A model generated the notes under the pieces. The model was not told where the DNA came from, did no database searches, and saw only the letters and a program-made list of their open reading frames with translations. The position numbers were made by a program, and so were the translations under genes. A DNA stretch of 5,705 nt from Rudaea sp. (lineage in GTDB: Bacteria; Pseudomonadota; Gammaproteobacteria; Xanthomonadales; Rhodanobacteraceae). Below are positions 1-5,280 of this stretch, one piece after another (the stretch's first letter is position 1; each line of letters opens with the position of its first letter). The stretch lies in assembly GCA_025934455.1 (NCBI GenBank), contig JAICYA010000146.1:1-5705 (forward strand), written 5' to 3'.

Positions 1-75
1 GTGAGCGGCAACCTCTGCCTGTGCAAACGCAAGCACCGAACAACCCACCAGAACTGCCAAACGCGCAAACTGCAT
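1..75 (-). CDS. N-terminus of an exported protein (partial, signal peptide only)
   Basis: Only the first 25 codons are inside the window. The start is ATG at 75-73, preceded by a GGAG Shine-Dalgarno at 90-87 with an 11-base gap. The peptide begins MQFARLAVLVGC and continues SVLAFAQA-EVAAH. This is a short n-region with one Arg, a hydrophobic stretch and an AQA site that suits signal peptidase I cleavage after residue 20. LVGC at residues 9-12 resembles a lipobox, but the hydrophobic stretch before it is very short and hydrophobic residues continue after it, so a soluble periplasmic or secreted product is more likely than a lipoprotein. The mature protein lies outside the window and its function cannot be read. 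It is transcribed divergently from the secreted-protein gene at 336. Confidence 0.75.
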   Translation of the reverse strand, partial: MQFARLAVLVGCSVLAFAQAEVAAH

Positions 76-104
76 TGAAATCTTCACTCCGAATCCCGAT
101 TCTC

Positions 105-127
105 GGCCGCTTCACGATAGAGCGGCC
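105..127 (-). promoter_or_regulatory. Perfect 7-bp inverted repeat in the leader of the left-edge gene
   Basis: GGCCGCT (105-111) and AGCGGCC (121-127) are exact inverted copies separated by 9 bases. The dyad lies 30-52 bases upstream of the ATG of the left-edge gene and spans the transcription start expected from the TATAAG at 135-130. It could be a protein-binding operator or a 5' hairpin in the leader. No T-tract follows on either strand, so a terminator is unlikely. Confidence 0.4.
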
Positions 128-129
128 CG

Positions 130-135
130 CTTATA
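130..135 (-). promoter_or_regulatory. Possible -10 element for the left-edge gene
   Basis: Read on the minus strand, 135-130 is TATAAG, a 5/6 match to the sigma70 -10 consensus within CGTGCTATAAGCGGG. Transcription would start near 123, leaving a leader of about 48 bases. The -35 window (about 153-158) is a poor match, so either an activator is needed or the call is wrong. A second candidate, TATACT at 205-200, also lacks a good -35. Confidence 0.3.
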
Positions 136-273
136 GCACGAGCCGCGGCAGTGATCGTCACGTCGCGGCCCGAAGGTAATGTCTTGCCGATTGGCGGCGA
201 GTATACCATCGCACCAAAGCCAGGCTTGTTAAAAGGCAGTTACCTCAAGGGCTTGCGCGCGACACCGCAGGCG

Positions 274-302
274 CTGGCAGAACCGGGCGAAGCCGCTACA
301 AT
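274..302 (+). promoter_or_regulatory. Sigma70-type promoter of the secreted-protein gene
   Basis: CTGGCA at 274-279 (4/6 to TTGACA) and TACAAT at 297-302 (5/6 to TATAAT) are separated by exactly 17 bases. Predicted transcription starts near 309, giving a short leader of about 27 bases before the ATG at 336. Spacing and position are good. The call rests on consensus matching alone. Confidence 0.55.
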
Positions 303-335
303 GGCCGGCGTCCGAAATCCCCTACTGGAACGATC

Positions 336-797
336 ATGCGCCTTGCGTTCGCCTTGATGTTTGTACTTTGCCTCGCCGGTTTCGCCCGTGCCGAACAATT
401 CTCCTCGCTCGAAGAACGCATGTCGCAAGGCGAATTCCACGCCGCGGGCCTGGACAAGCTCTCGCCCGACGAACTCAAGTCCCTCAACACCTGGCTGCGG
501 GCGCATTACGGAACGCAAACGACCTATGTCACGCCATCGGGCCAGCCGGTGTTCTATCCGCGGGACTCGGCGCGTGAAGCGTTCGACGCGCACATCATCG
601 GCGAGTTCACCGGCTGGTACGGCCAGAGCGTGTTCACGCTCGACAACGGCCAGCAATGGAAGCAGGCCGAATCGGGTGGCCGTCAATGCGGAAAATCCGA
701 GAATCCCAAGGTCACGATCAAGCCGACGCTGATGGGCAGCTGGCTCATGTATGTGGCCGGTTGCAGCGACAGCGTGCGCGTTGAAAGGACGAAGTAG
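336..797 (+). CDS. Small secreted protein of unknown function
   Basis: The product has 153 residues. The N-terminus MRLAFALMFVLCLAGFARA is a clear Sec signal peptide with a likely signal peptidase I cut after ARA-19, leaving a mature protein of about 134 residues. The first mature part is helical and charged, with SSLEERMSQGEF, AAGLDKLSPDELKSLN and WLRAH (residues 23-56). The second part, from about residue 85, is rich in aromatic residues and Gly (IIGEFTGWYGQ, LDNGQQWKQ) and looks like a small beta-domain. It ends in GSWLMYVAGCSDSVRVERTK. The mature protein has two cysteines (C118 and C143), which could form a disulfide in the periplasm. I recall similar uncharacterised proteins in Xanthomonadales but cannot name a domain. 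The start is the only one that gives the signal peptide; upstream GGAA is a weak ribosome-binding site. It has its own promoter and converges on hrpA with 36 bases between stops. Confidence 0.85.
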   Translation: MRLAFALMFVLCLAGFARAEQFSSLEERMSQGEFHAAGLDKLSPDELKSLNTWLRAHYGTQTTYVTPSGQPVFYPRDSAREAFDAHIIGEFTGWYGQSVFTLDNGQQWKQAESGGRQCGKSENPKVTIKPTLMGSWLMYVAGCSDSVRVERTK

Positions 798-809
798 TTC
801 ATCGCAACG

Positions 810-825
810 CCGGGCATCGTGCCGG
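810..825. terminator. Weak hairpin between convergent genes, possible terminator
   Basis: The 36-base gap between the secreted-protein stop (797) and the hrpA stop (834) contains a bulged stem. Bases 810-811 pair with 824-825, base 812 is bulged, and 813-816 pair with 820-823 around a TCG loop. It is GC-rich and sits where both transcripts should end. No T-tract follows on either strand, so it does not meet the usual criteria for an intrinsic terminator. Confidence 0.22.
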
Positions 826-833
826 TACACGCA

Positions 834-3800
834 TCACTTTGCGCCGCGCAGAAATTCGATCGACTTCGCCAACCGTTTCGGCGACACCGGCTCGGCGGTT
901 TTGAGTTCCTGCGCGAATAGCGACACGCGCAGTTCCTCGATCAGCCAGCGCAATTCCGCGAGCGCCCGATTCGACGCGCCGCTCGCCGACATTTTCAGGT
1001 ACTCGGTCCAGTAGACGCGCACGGTGAGCATGCGCGCCTGGTCGCGCGCAGCGTCCTGGCGCAGGCGCTCGGCGCGCAGGCGCATGGCCTTGAGATAACG
1101 CGGAAACTGGGACAGGCGCGCCGCCTCCGTGTCGCGCACGAAGCCCGGATACACCAGTGCATCGAGTTGCTCGCGCAGATCATCGTAGTTGGCGCGCGCA
1201 TAGCCCAGCAGCGGCGGCTCGAGCCAGGGCGACAGTTCGGCGTAGGCGGCAAGGATTTCCTCGACGATCTTCAATCGCTCCATCGTCGCCGGAAACAGCA
1301 GACGCGCCAACTCGGCACCGGCGTCGCGAAATGCCGCACGCGTGCGCAGATCCATGTCGCGCGCCATGAAAAGATCGACCAGTGTCGCTTCGACGATATC
1401 CTCGCGCAGCGCATCGACGCTGGCGATGCCGGCGTACTTGAGCGCGAGCTGGCGCTCGATCGGCAACTGCCGCCGCGCCTGCTTGATCGCCTCGCGCAGC
1501 GTGCGCCGCAACAGGCGTTCGACGCCTCCCGCATGTGCGGCCCGGGCCTCATCGGCGCGCTCGAACACGCGCAAGGCGACGGATTCACCGAGATCGACCA
1601 GGGCCGGGTATGCCGCGAGTCCGCCTGCGCTGGTGACGACGGCTGGAATCTCGTCGAAATCGAATTCAACGACTTCCTCGCGCGTGAGTTCGCTGTCGGT
1701 GCGGCGCGAGAACGCGGCATTCGCCGCGCTGCCCCATTGCGCACGCAGCGAATCGATGTCGCGATTTTCCGCCAACGTCTGGCCACTGCTGTTTTGAGAC
1801 TCGCTATCGAACACGCGAAATCGCATGCGCAAATGCATCGGCAGCTCGACGCTGGAAAAATCCGTGGCGCCGACATCGACACCGGTCACCCGCTTGAGGT
1901 ACTGCGCCAGCACGGCCACCAGCGGCGCATCGCGCGGCGATTCGGATTCGGCGAACGCGCGCGCGAAATCCGGCGCCGGCACGAAGTTGCGGCGCAGCGA
2001 CTTTGGCAGGCCGCGAATCAGTTCGGCGACCTTGTCCGGCAACAATCCAGGCACCAGCCATTCGCAGCGCTGCGCATTGACCGCGTTGACGAACGCGAGC
2101 GGCACGTGCAGCGTCACGCCGTCCGCGGCATCGCCCGGCACGAAGCGGTATTCGAGTTTCAGGCGGTGGCCGGCGAATTCCAGCGCCGACGGGAAATCCG
2201 CCGCGCGCAACCCGGGTTGGTTTGCGAGCACATCGTCCAGCGACCAGCGCAACGCGGCCTGTTCGGACGGCGCCGCGCGGCGATACCAGGCGTCGAATGC
2301 CGCCGCAGTGAAGACGTCCGCAGGCAATTTGCCGGCAAAAAACGCAGCGAGTTCGTCTTCGTTCCTGACCAGCCCCGCGCGGCGCTGCTTGGCTTCAAGC
2401 TCGTGCGCCTGCGCGAGCACGCGCGCGTTCGCGCGCACACAATCGGCACGACAATCGATGTCGCCGCGCACCAGCGCCTCGCGCACGAACACGGCGTGCG
2501 CAGTGGCGGGGTCTTGCACGCCGAACTGCACGGCGCGCTTTTCCACCAGCGTCAATCCGTACAGCGTGACCTGCTCGAACGCGAGCACGGCGCCGCGCTT
2601 GCGCGACCAGTGCGGATCGCGCCAGCTTTTTTTCACCAGGTGCGAGGCGGCACGTTCGATCCATTCCGGTTCAACGCGCGCGCACAGCATTCCGTATACT
2701 TTTTGCAGGTCGATGATCTGCCCGGCAAGAATCCACTGCGGCGGTGCTTTCGCCAGTGCCGATCCGGGAAAAACACGAAAGCGGCGTTCGCGCGTGCCGC
2801 GGTAGTCGCCGCGTTCGTCCTTGCGCCCGACCTGGGTCGGCCAGCCCGAAAGCAGACAGCCGTGGATGGCCTCGAAGTCCGCGCCTTCCGCGTTTTGCTT
2901 CCAGCCGGATTCCTCCGCAATCAGCAACAACTGTCGGTGCAGTTCGCGCCATTCGCGCATGCGCAAATACGAGAGAAACCGCTCCTTGCACCAGTCGCGC
3001 AATTTCGATTGCGTGAGTTCTTCGTGCGCCAGTGCATGCGCATGCCACAGGTTCAGCACCGTGACGAAATCGGATTTCGCATCCAGCCACGGCGCATGCG
3101 CGGCGTCAGCGGCTTGGCGCGCGTCGGCCGGCCGTTCGCGCGGATCCTGGATCGACAGGAATGAAACCAGAATCAGCAATTCGCGCAGGCTGCCCGAGCG
3201 TTGCGCCCCGATCAGCATGCGCGCCAGCGCGACGTCGATCGGCCACTTCGCCATCGTGCGGCCGATGTCCGTGAGATGCCGGTGTTCGTCGACGGCCTGC
3301 AATTCAGCAAGCCTGCGCCAGCCATCGCCGATCGCACGCGGGTTTGGCGCCTCGACAAAGGGAAATTTCTCGACCTCGCCAAGCTTCAGGCTCAGCATGC
3401 GCAGGATCACGCCGGCCAATGACGATCGCAGGATTTCCGGATCGGAATACGACGGCCTGCCGGCGAAGTCGCCCTCGGCGTATAAACGTATACACACACC
3501 CGGGCCGACGCGGCCGCAGCGGCCCTTGCGCTGGTCGGCGGCGGCCTGCGAGATCGGTTCGATGTGCAACCGCTCGAGCTGGTTGCGCGGCGAATAGCGC
3601 TTGACCCGCGCGCTGCCGGTATCGACGACATACTTGATGCGCGGCACTGTAAGCGAGGTTTCCGCCACGTTCGTCGCCAACACGATGCGCCGCGCGCTGC
3701 CGGGCTTGAACACGCGATCCTGCTCGGCTGCCGACAGGCGCGCGTACAGGGCCAGGATTTCCGTCGCGCGGTAGCGGCGCCGGGTCAGGGCCAGGTGCGC

Positions 3801-4694
3801 GTCGCGAATCTCGCGCTCGCCGGGCAGGAACACGAGCGCGTCGCCGCGCGGATCCTCAGCGGTGATCTCGTCGAGAGCGGCGATGATCTGTTCGGTCGCG
3901 CTCGCGTCGCCACGCTCGTCCGGCGGCCGCCAGCGCACTTCCACCGGATAGCCGCGGCCTTCGACGTCGACGATGGGTGCATCGCCGAAGTGGCGCGAGA
4001 AGGTTTGCGTGTCGATCGTCGCCGAAGTCACGATCAGTTTGAGGTCGCGTCGGCGCGCGAGCAGGCGCTTGAGGAAGCCAAGCAGGAAATCGATATTGAG
4101 GCTGCGTTCGTGCGCCTCGTCGAGGATGATCGTGTCGTAGGCGTTGAGCCAGGGATCGGATTGCGTTTCGGCAAGCAGGATGCCGTCGGTCATGAACTTG
4201 ACCAGCGTACGTTCGCTGGATTGATCCGCGAAACGCACCTGATAGCCGACGATCCCGCCGAGATCGACGCCGAGTTCCACGGCAACACGGCGCGCCACGC
4301 TGCGCGCGGCGACGCGGCGCGGCTGCGTGCAGCCGATCAGCCCGGCCACGCCGCGCCCGGCGGCAAGGCACAGTTTTGGAATTTGTGTACTTTTTCCGGA
4401 ACCGGTTTCGCCAGCCAGCACGATGACCTGATGGGCGCGGATCAGGCGCACGATTTCGTCGGACTTGGCCGCGATCGGCAGGGATTCGTCGACGCGGACC
4501 GGCGGCACGCTCGCCGCACGCGCGGCGTAGCGCGCACGCGCCGCATCCACGCGCACACGCCACGCGGCCAGCGCGGCGTCATCCGGATGCGCGCCGAGCT
4601 TGTCCAGCGCGCGCGCCAGCGCGCGCCGCTCGACAAGCAGGGTTTCATCGAGCCGCTTGGCGAGCTCGGGGTTGGCACGATGCGGCACAGTCAC
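834..4694 (-). CDS. hrpA: ATP-dependent DEAH-box RNA helicase HrpA
   Basis: The product has 1286 residues, close to the roughly 1300 of E. coli HrpA, so it appears intact. The helicase core has every expected motif: Walker A GETGSGKST (95-103), motif Ia TQPRRVAA (123-130), motif Ib TDGILLAE (169-176), DEAH (192-195), SAT (224-226), motif IV around LVFLPGERE (287-295), motif V TNVAETSL (341-348) and motif VI QRKGRCGRVGPG (388-399). The HA2/winged-helix region follows (about 455-560), then an OB-fold (about 610-690, with ILAGQIIDLQKVYG at 655-668), then the long bacterial-type C-terminal DUF3418 region to the end. HrpA is a cytoplasmic helicase; in E. coli it has been linked to mRNA processing and to rescue of collided ribosomes. 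The start is GTG at 4694-4692. An in-frame TAG at 4712-4710 excludes any start further upstream; GTG at codon 3 is the only near alternative. It is divergent from dps and convergent with the gene at 336. Confidence 0.97.
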   Translation of the reverse strand: MTVPHRANPELAKRLDETLLVERRALARALDKLGAHPDDAALAAWRVRVDAARARYAARAASVPPVRVDESLPIAAKSDEIVRLIRAHQVIVLAGETGSGKSTQIPKLCLAAGRGVAGLIGCTQPRRVAARSVARRVAVELGVDLGGIVGYQVRFADQSSERTLVKFMTDGILLAETQSDPWLNAYDTIILDEAHERSLNIDFLLGFLKRLLARRRDLKLIVTSATIDTQTFSRHFGDAPIVDVEGRGYPVEVRWRPPDERGDASATEQIIAALDEITAEDPRGDALVFLPGEREIRDAHLALTRRRYRATEILALYARLSAAEQDRVFKPGSARRIVLATNVAETSLTVPRIKYVVDTGSARVKRYSPRNQLERLHIEPISQAAADQRKGRCGRVGPGVCIRLYAEGDFAGRPSYSDPEILRSSLAGVILRMLSLKLGEVEKFPFVEAPNPRAIGDGWRRLAELQAVDEHRHLTDIGRTMAKWPIDVALARMLIGAQRSGSLRELLILVSFLSIQDPRERPADARQAADAAHAPWLDAKSDFVTVLNLWHAHALAHEELTQSKLRDWCKERFLSYLRMREWRELHRQLLLIAEESGWKQNAEGADFEAIHGCLLSGWPTQVGRKDERGDYRGTRERRFRVFPGSALAKAPPQWILAGQIIDLQKVYGMLCARVEPEWIERAASHLVKKSWRDPHWSRKRGAVLAFEQVTLYGLTLVEKRAVQFGVQDPATAHAVFVREALVRGDIDCRADCVRANARVLAQAHELEAKQRRAGLVRNEDELAAFFAGKLPADVFTAAAFDAWYRRAAPSEQAALRWSLDDVLANQPGLRAADFPSALEFAGHRLKLEYRFVPGDAADGVTLHVPLAFVNAVNAQRCEWLVPGLLPDKVAELIRGLPKSLRRNFVPAPDFARAFAESESPRDAPLVAVLAQYLKRVTGVDVGATDFSSVELPMHLRMRFRVFDSESQNSSGQTLAENRDIDSLRAQWGSAANAAFSRRTDSELTREEVVEFDFDEIPAVVTSAGGLAAYPALVDLGESVALRVFERADEARAAHAGGVERLLRRTLREAIKQARRQLPIERQLALKYAGIASVDALREDIVEATLVDLFMARDMDLRTRAAFRDAGAELARLLFPATMERLKIVEEILAAYAELSPWLEPPLLGYARANYDDLREQLDALVYPGFVRDTEAARLSQFPRYLKAMRLRAERLRQDAARDQARMLTVRVYWTEYLKMSASGASNRALAELRWLIEELRVSLFAQELKTAEPVSPKRLAKSIEFLRGAK

Positions 4695-4696
4695 GG

Positions 4697-4715
4697 CGAT
4701 AGATGCATCCTATCG
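4697..4715 (-). promoter_or_regulatory. Hairpin over the hrpA ribosome-binding site
   Basis: CGATAG and CTATCG are exact inverted repeats separated by 7 bases, ending 2 bases before the hrpA GTG. In the hrpA mRNA they could form a 6-bp stem. The AGGAT Shine-Dalgarno (4711-4707) would be half in the stem and half in the loop. The linear distance from AGGAT to GTG is 12 bases, longer than usual, so folding may limit or tune hrpA translation. The same bases are the first half of the proposed OxyR operator, so the dyad may exist for DNA binding only. Confidence 0.35.
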
Positions 4716-4735
4716 AACGCATCGCAAGATTCGAT
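4699..4735 (+). promoter_or_regulatory. OxyR-type operator upstream of dps
   Basis: The sequence reads ATAG (4699-4702), N7, CTAT (4710-4713), N7, ATCG (4721-4724), N7, CGAT (4732-4735). The known OxyR recognition pattern is four tetranucleotides ATAG-N7-CTAT-N7-ATAG-N7-CTAT, contacted by a tetramer on one face of the helix. Here all three spacers are exactly 7, and 14 of 16 core bases match. The lesser preferences inside the spacers are mostly not met (one of four). The site ends directly before the expected dps -35 (4736-4741), about -72 to -36 from the predicted start, which is the classic activating position. In E. coli, dps is OxyR-activated under peroxide. No oxyR gene is visible in the window. 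Confidence 0.62.
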
Positions 4736-4764
4736 TTTTTCTTTGCACAGCGCCGGATTATAGT
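4736..4764 (+). promoter_or_regulatory. dps promoter with weak -35, activator-dependent type
   Basis: TATAGT at 4759-4764 matches the -10 consensus at 5/6. With a 17-base spacer the -35 would be TTTTTC (4736-4741), a poor match, and there is no TGn extension to the -10. A good -10, a bad -35 and an OxyR-like site touching the -35 together suggest activator-dependent transcription. The predicted start is near 4771, giving a leader of about 23 bases. Confidence 0.55.
4757..4762 (-). promoter_or_regulatory. hrpA -10 element overlapping the dps -10
   Basis: The minus strand at 4762-4757 reads TATAAT, a perfect sigma70 -10. It shares four bases with the plus-strand TATAGT of dps. The hrpA start would be near 4750 with a leader of about 56 bases. 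The -35 window (about 4780-4785) reads CCTTTT, a poor match. RNA polymerase can probably occupy only one direction at a time. Confidence 0.45.
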
Positions 4765-4774
4765 GTGCGCACAC
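4763..4774. repeat. 12-bp perfect palindrome at the predicted dps transcription start
   Basis: GTGTGCGCACAC is a perfect palindrome. It begins inside the dps -10 hexamer and covers the predicted start near 4771. That position would suit a repressor operator, but I do not recognise it as the site of a named regulator, and its simple alternating purine-pyrimidine composition makes a chance occurrence possible. Confidence 0.4.
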
Positions 4775-4782
4775 CCCCGAAA

Positions 4783-4787
4783 AGGAG
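4783..4787 (+). promoter_or_regulatory. dps ribosome-binding site, decides the start codon
   Basis: AGGAG at 4783-4787 is a strong Shine-Dalgarno. The ATG at 4788 touches it directly and cannot use it efficiently. The in-frame ATG at 4794 lies 6 bases downstream, near ideal spacing, so 4794 is taken as the start. Confidence 0.8.
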
Positions 4788-4793
4788 ATGGTC

Positions 4794-5279
4794 ATGGCCA
4801 GGCACGAAAGTACCCGCATCGACATCGCGCCGAAACTGCGCGCGAGCATGGTCGCCCTGCTCAACCAGCACCTCGCCGACACGCTGGATTTGCAAACCCA
4901 GGTCAAGCAGGCGCACTGGAACGTGGCCGGTCCGCATTTCATCGCCCTGCACGAGCTGTTCGACAAGTTTGCCGAAGAACTCGAAGGACCCGTGGACGAC
5001 ATCGCCGAGCGCATCACCTCGCTTGCCGGCGTCGCGCACGGCACCGCTCGCATGGCGGCGCAAGCCTCGCGCCTGAAGGAATTCCCGGATGGCCGCATCG
5101 ATGGCATGAAAGCCGTCGCCGCGCTGGCCGACCGCTATGCGCAGCTCGCCAAGTCGACACGCGCAGCCATCGACACGGCCGCCAAGCAAGGCGACGCCGA
5201 CACCTCGGACCTGTTCACCGGCATATCGCGCGAGTTGGACAAGGCGCTGTGGTTCCTCGAAGCGCACTTGGCAAGCTGA
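4794..5279 (+). CDS. dps: Dps ferritin-like DNA-protection and iron-storage protein
   Basis: The product has 161 residues from the ATG at 4794 (163 if the ATG at 4788 were used). Dps proteins form hollow 12-mers in the cytoplasm that oxidise Fe(II) with hydrogen peroxide and store it as a ferric core, limiting hydroxyl-radical damage to DNA. The signature is HWNVAGPHFIALHELFDKF. The ferroxidase ligands align with E. coli H51, H63, D67, D78 and E82 as H41, H53, D57, D68 and E72, with identical spacing, and W42 is also kept. The rest is helical, as expected for a four-helix bundle, ending in RELDKALWFLEAHLAS. The N-terminus (MARHESTRIDIAPKL) is about ten residues shorter than in E. coli Dps and lacks its Lys-rich tail, so direct DNA binding is uncertain. 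Likely peroxide-induced through the adjacent OxyR-like site. It ends one base from the convergent efflux gene. Confidence 0.95.
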   Translation: MARHESTRIDIAPKLRASMVALLNQHLADTLDLQTQVKQAHWNVAGPHFIALHELFDKFAEELEGPVDDIAERITSLAGVAHGTARMAAQASRLKEFPDGRIDGMKAVAALADRYAQLAKSTRAAIDTAAKQGDADTSDLFTGISRELDKALWFLEAHLAS

Positions 5280-5280
5280 G

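Larger units (their letters stand above)
76..335. other. Divergent intergenic region with promoter-like and dyad elements
   Basis: This stretch separates two divergent genes, each encoding a signal peptide. It is locally richer in A+T than the surrounding genes, especially around 197-240. Visible elements are a 7-bp perfect hairpin (105-127), a minus-strand TATAAG (135-130), a short dyad GTGA-TCG-TCAC (151-161), a minus-strand TATACT (205-200) without a properly spaced -35, an 11-bp dyad AAGCC-A-GGCTT (217-227), and a plus-strand sigma70-like promoter (274-302). The open frame starting with GTG at 151 runs into the next gene in another frame and lacks a convincing ribosome-binding site, so I do not call it a gene. 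No tRNA or recognisable riboswitch is seen. Confidence 0.6.

Noticed and set aside
1..75. Lipoprotein signal (LVGC lipobox) in the left-edge gene
   Set aside because: The hydrophobic stretch before the Cys is only about six residues and hydrophobicity continues beyond it to an AQA site, which fits signal peptidase I better.
151..357. A 68-codon frame starting with GTG in the first intergenic region
   Set aside because: There is no good Shine-Dalgarno, it overlaps the signal peptide of the gene at 336 in another frame, and it spans the predicted promoter of that gene.
240..830. A 196-codon minus-strand open frame over the secreted-protein gene
   Set aside because: The plus-strand frame has a signal peptide, a well-spaced promoter and plausible protein composition. 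The minus-strand frame has none of these and its product is a typical Arg-rich shadow.
2627..2633. A seven-A tract in hrpA mRNA (codons K688-K689-S690) that could allow slippage into a frame ending at 2395
   Set aside because: The codons run AAA-AAA-AGC, which is not the classic A-AAA-AAG register. I see no stimulatory stem-loop or internal Shine-Dalgarno, and the alternative tail looks like shadow sequence. Polymerase slippage remains possible but unsupported.
1167..3164. A 665-codon open frame on the plus strand
   Set aside because: It lies wholly antisense to the conserved HrpA coding sequence. Its product is rich in Arg, Gln and His with no recognisable domain, and no ribosome-binding site is evident. 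Long antisense frames are common opposite GC-rich genes.
3481..3498. TATAAACGTATACACACA, resembling a promoter or AT-rich insertion inside hrpA
   Set aside because: It encodes the conserved segment right after helicase motif VI in the correct frame with no disruption; it is unusual codon choice and not an inserted element.
3564..4763. A 399-codon plus-strand open frame antisense to the HrpA helicase core
   Set aside because: It is antisense to the most conserved helicase motifs, has low-complexity Arg- and Ala-rich composition, and runs through the hrpA-dps promoter region.
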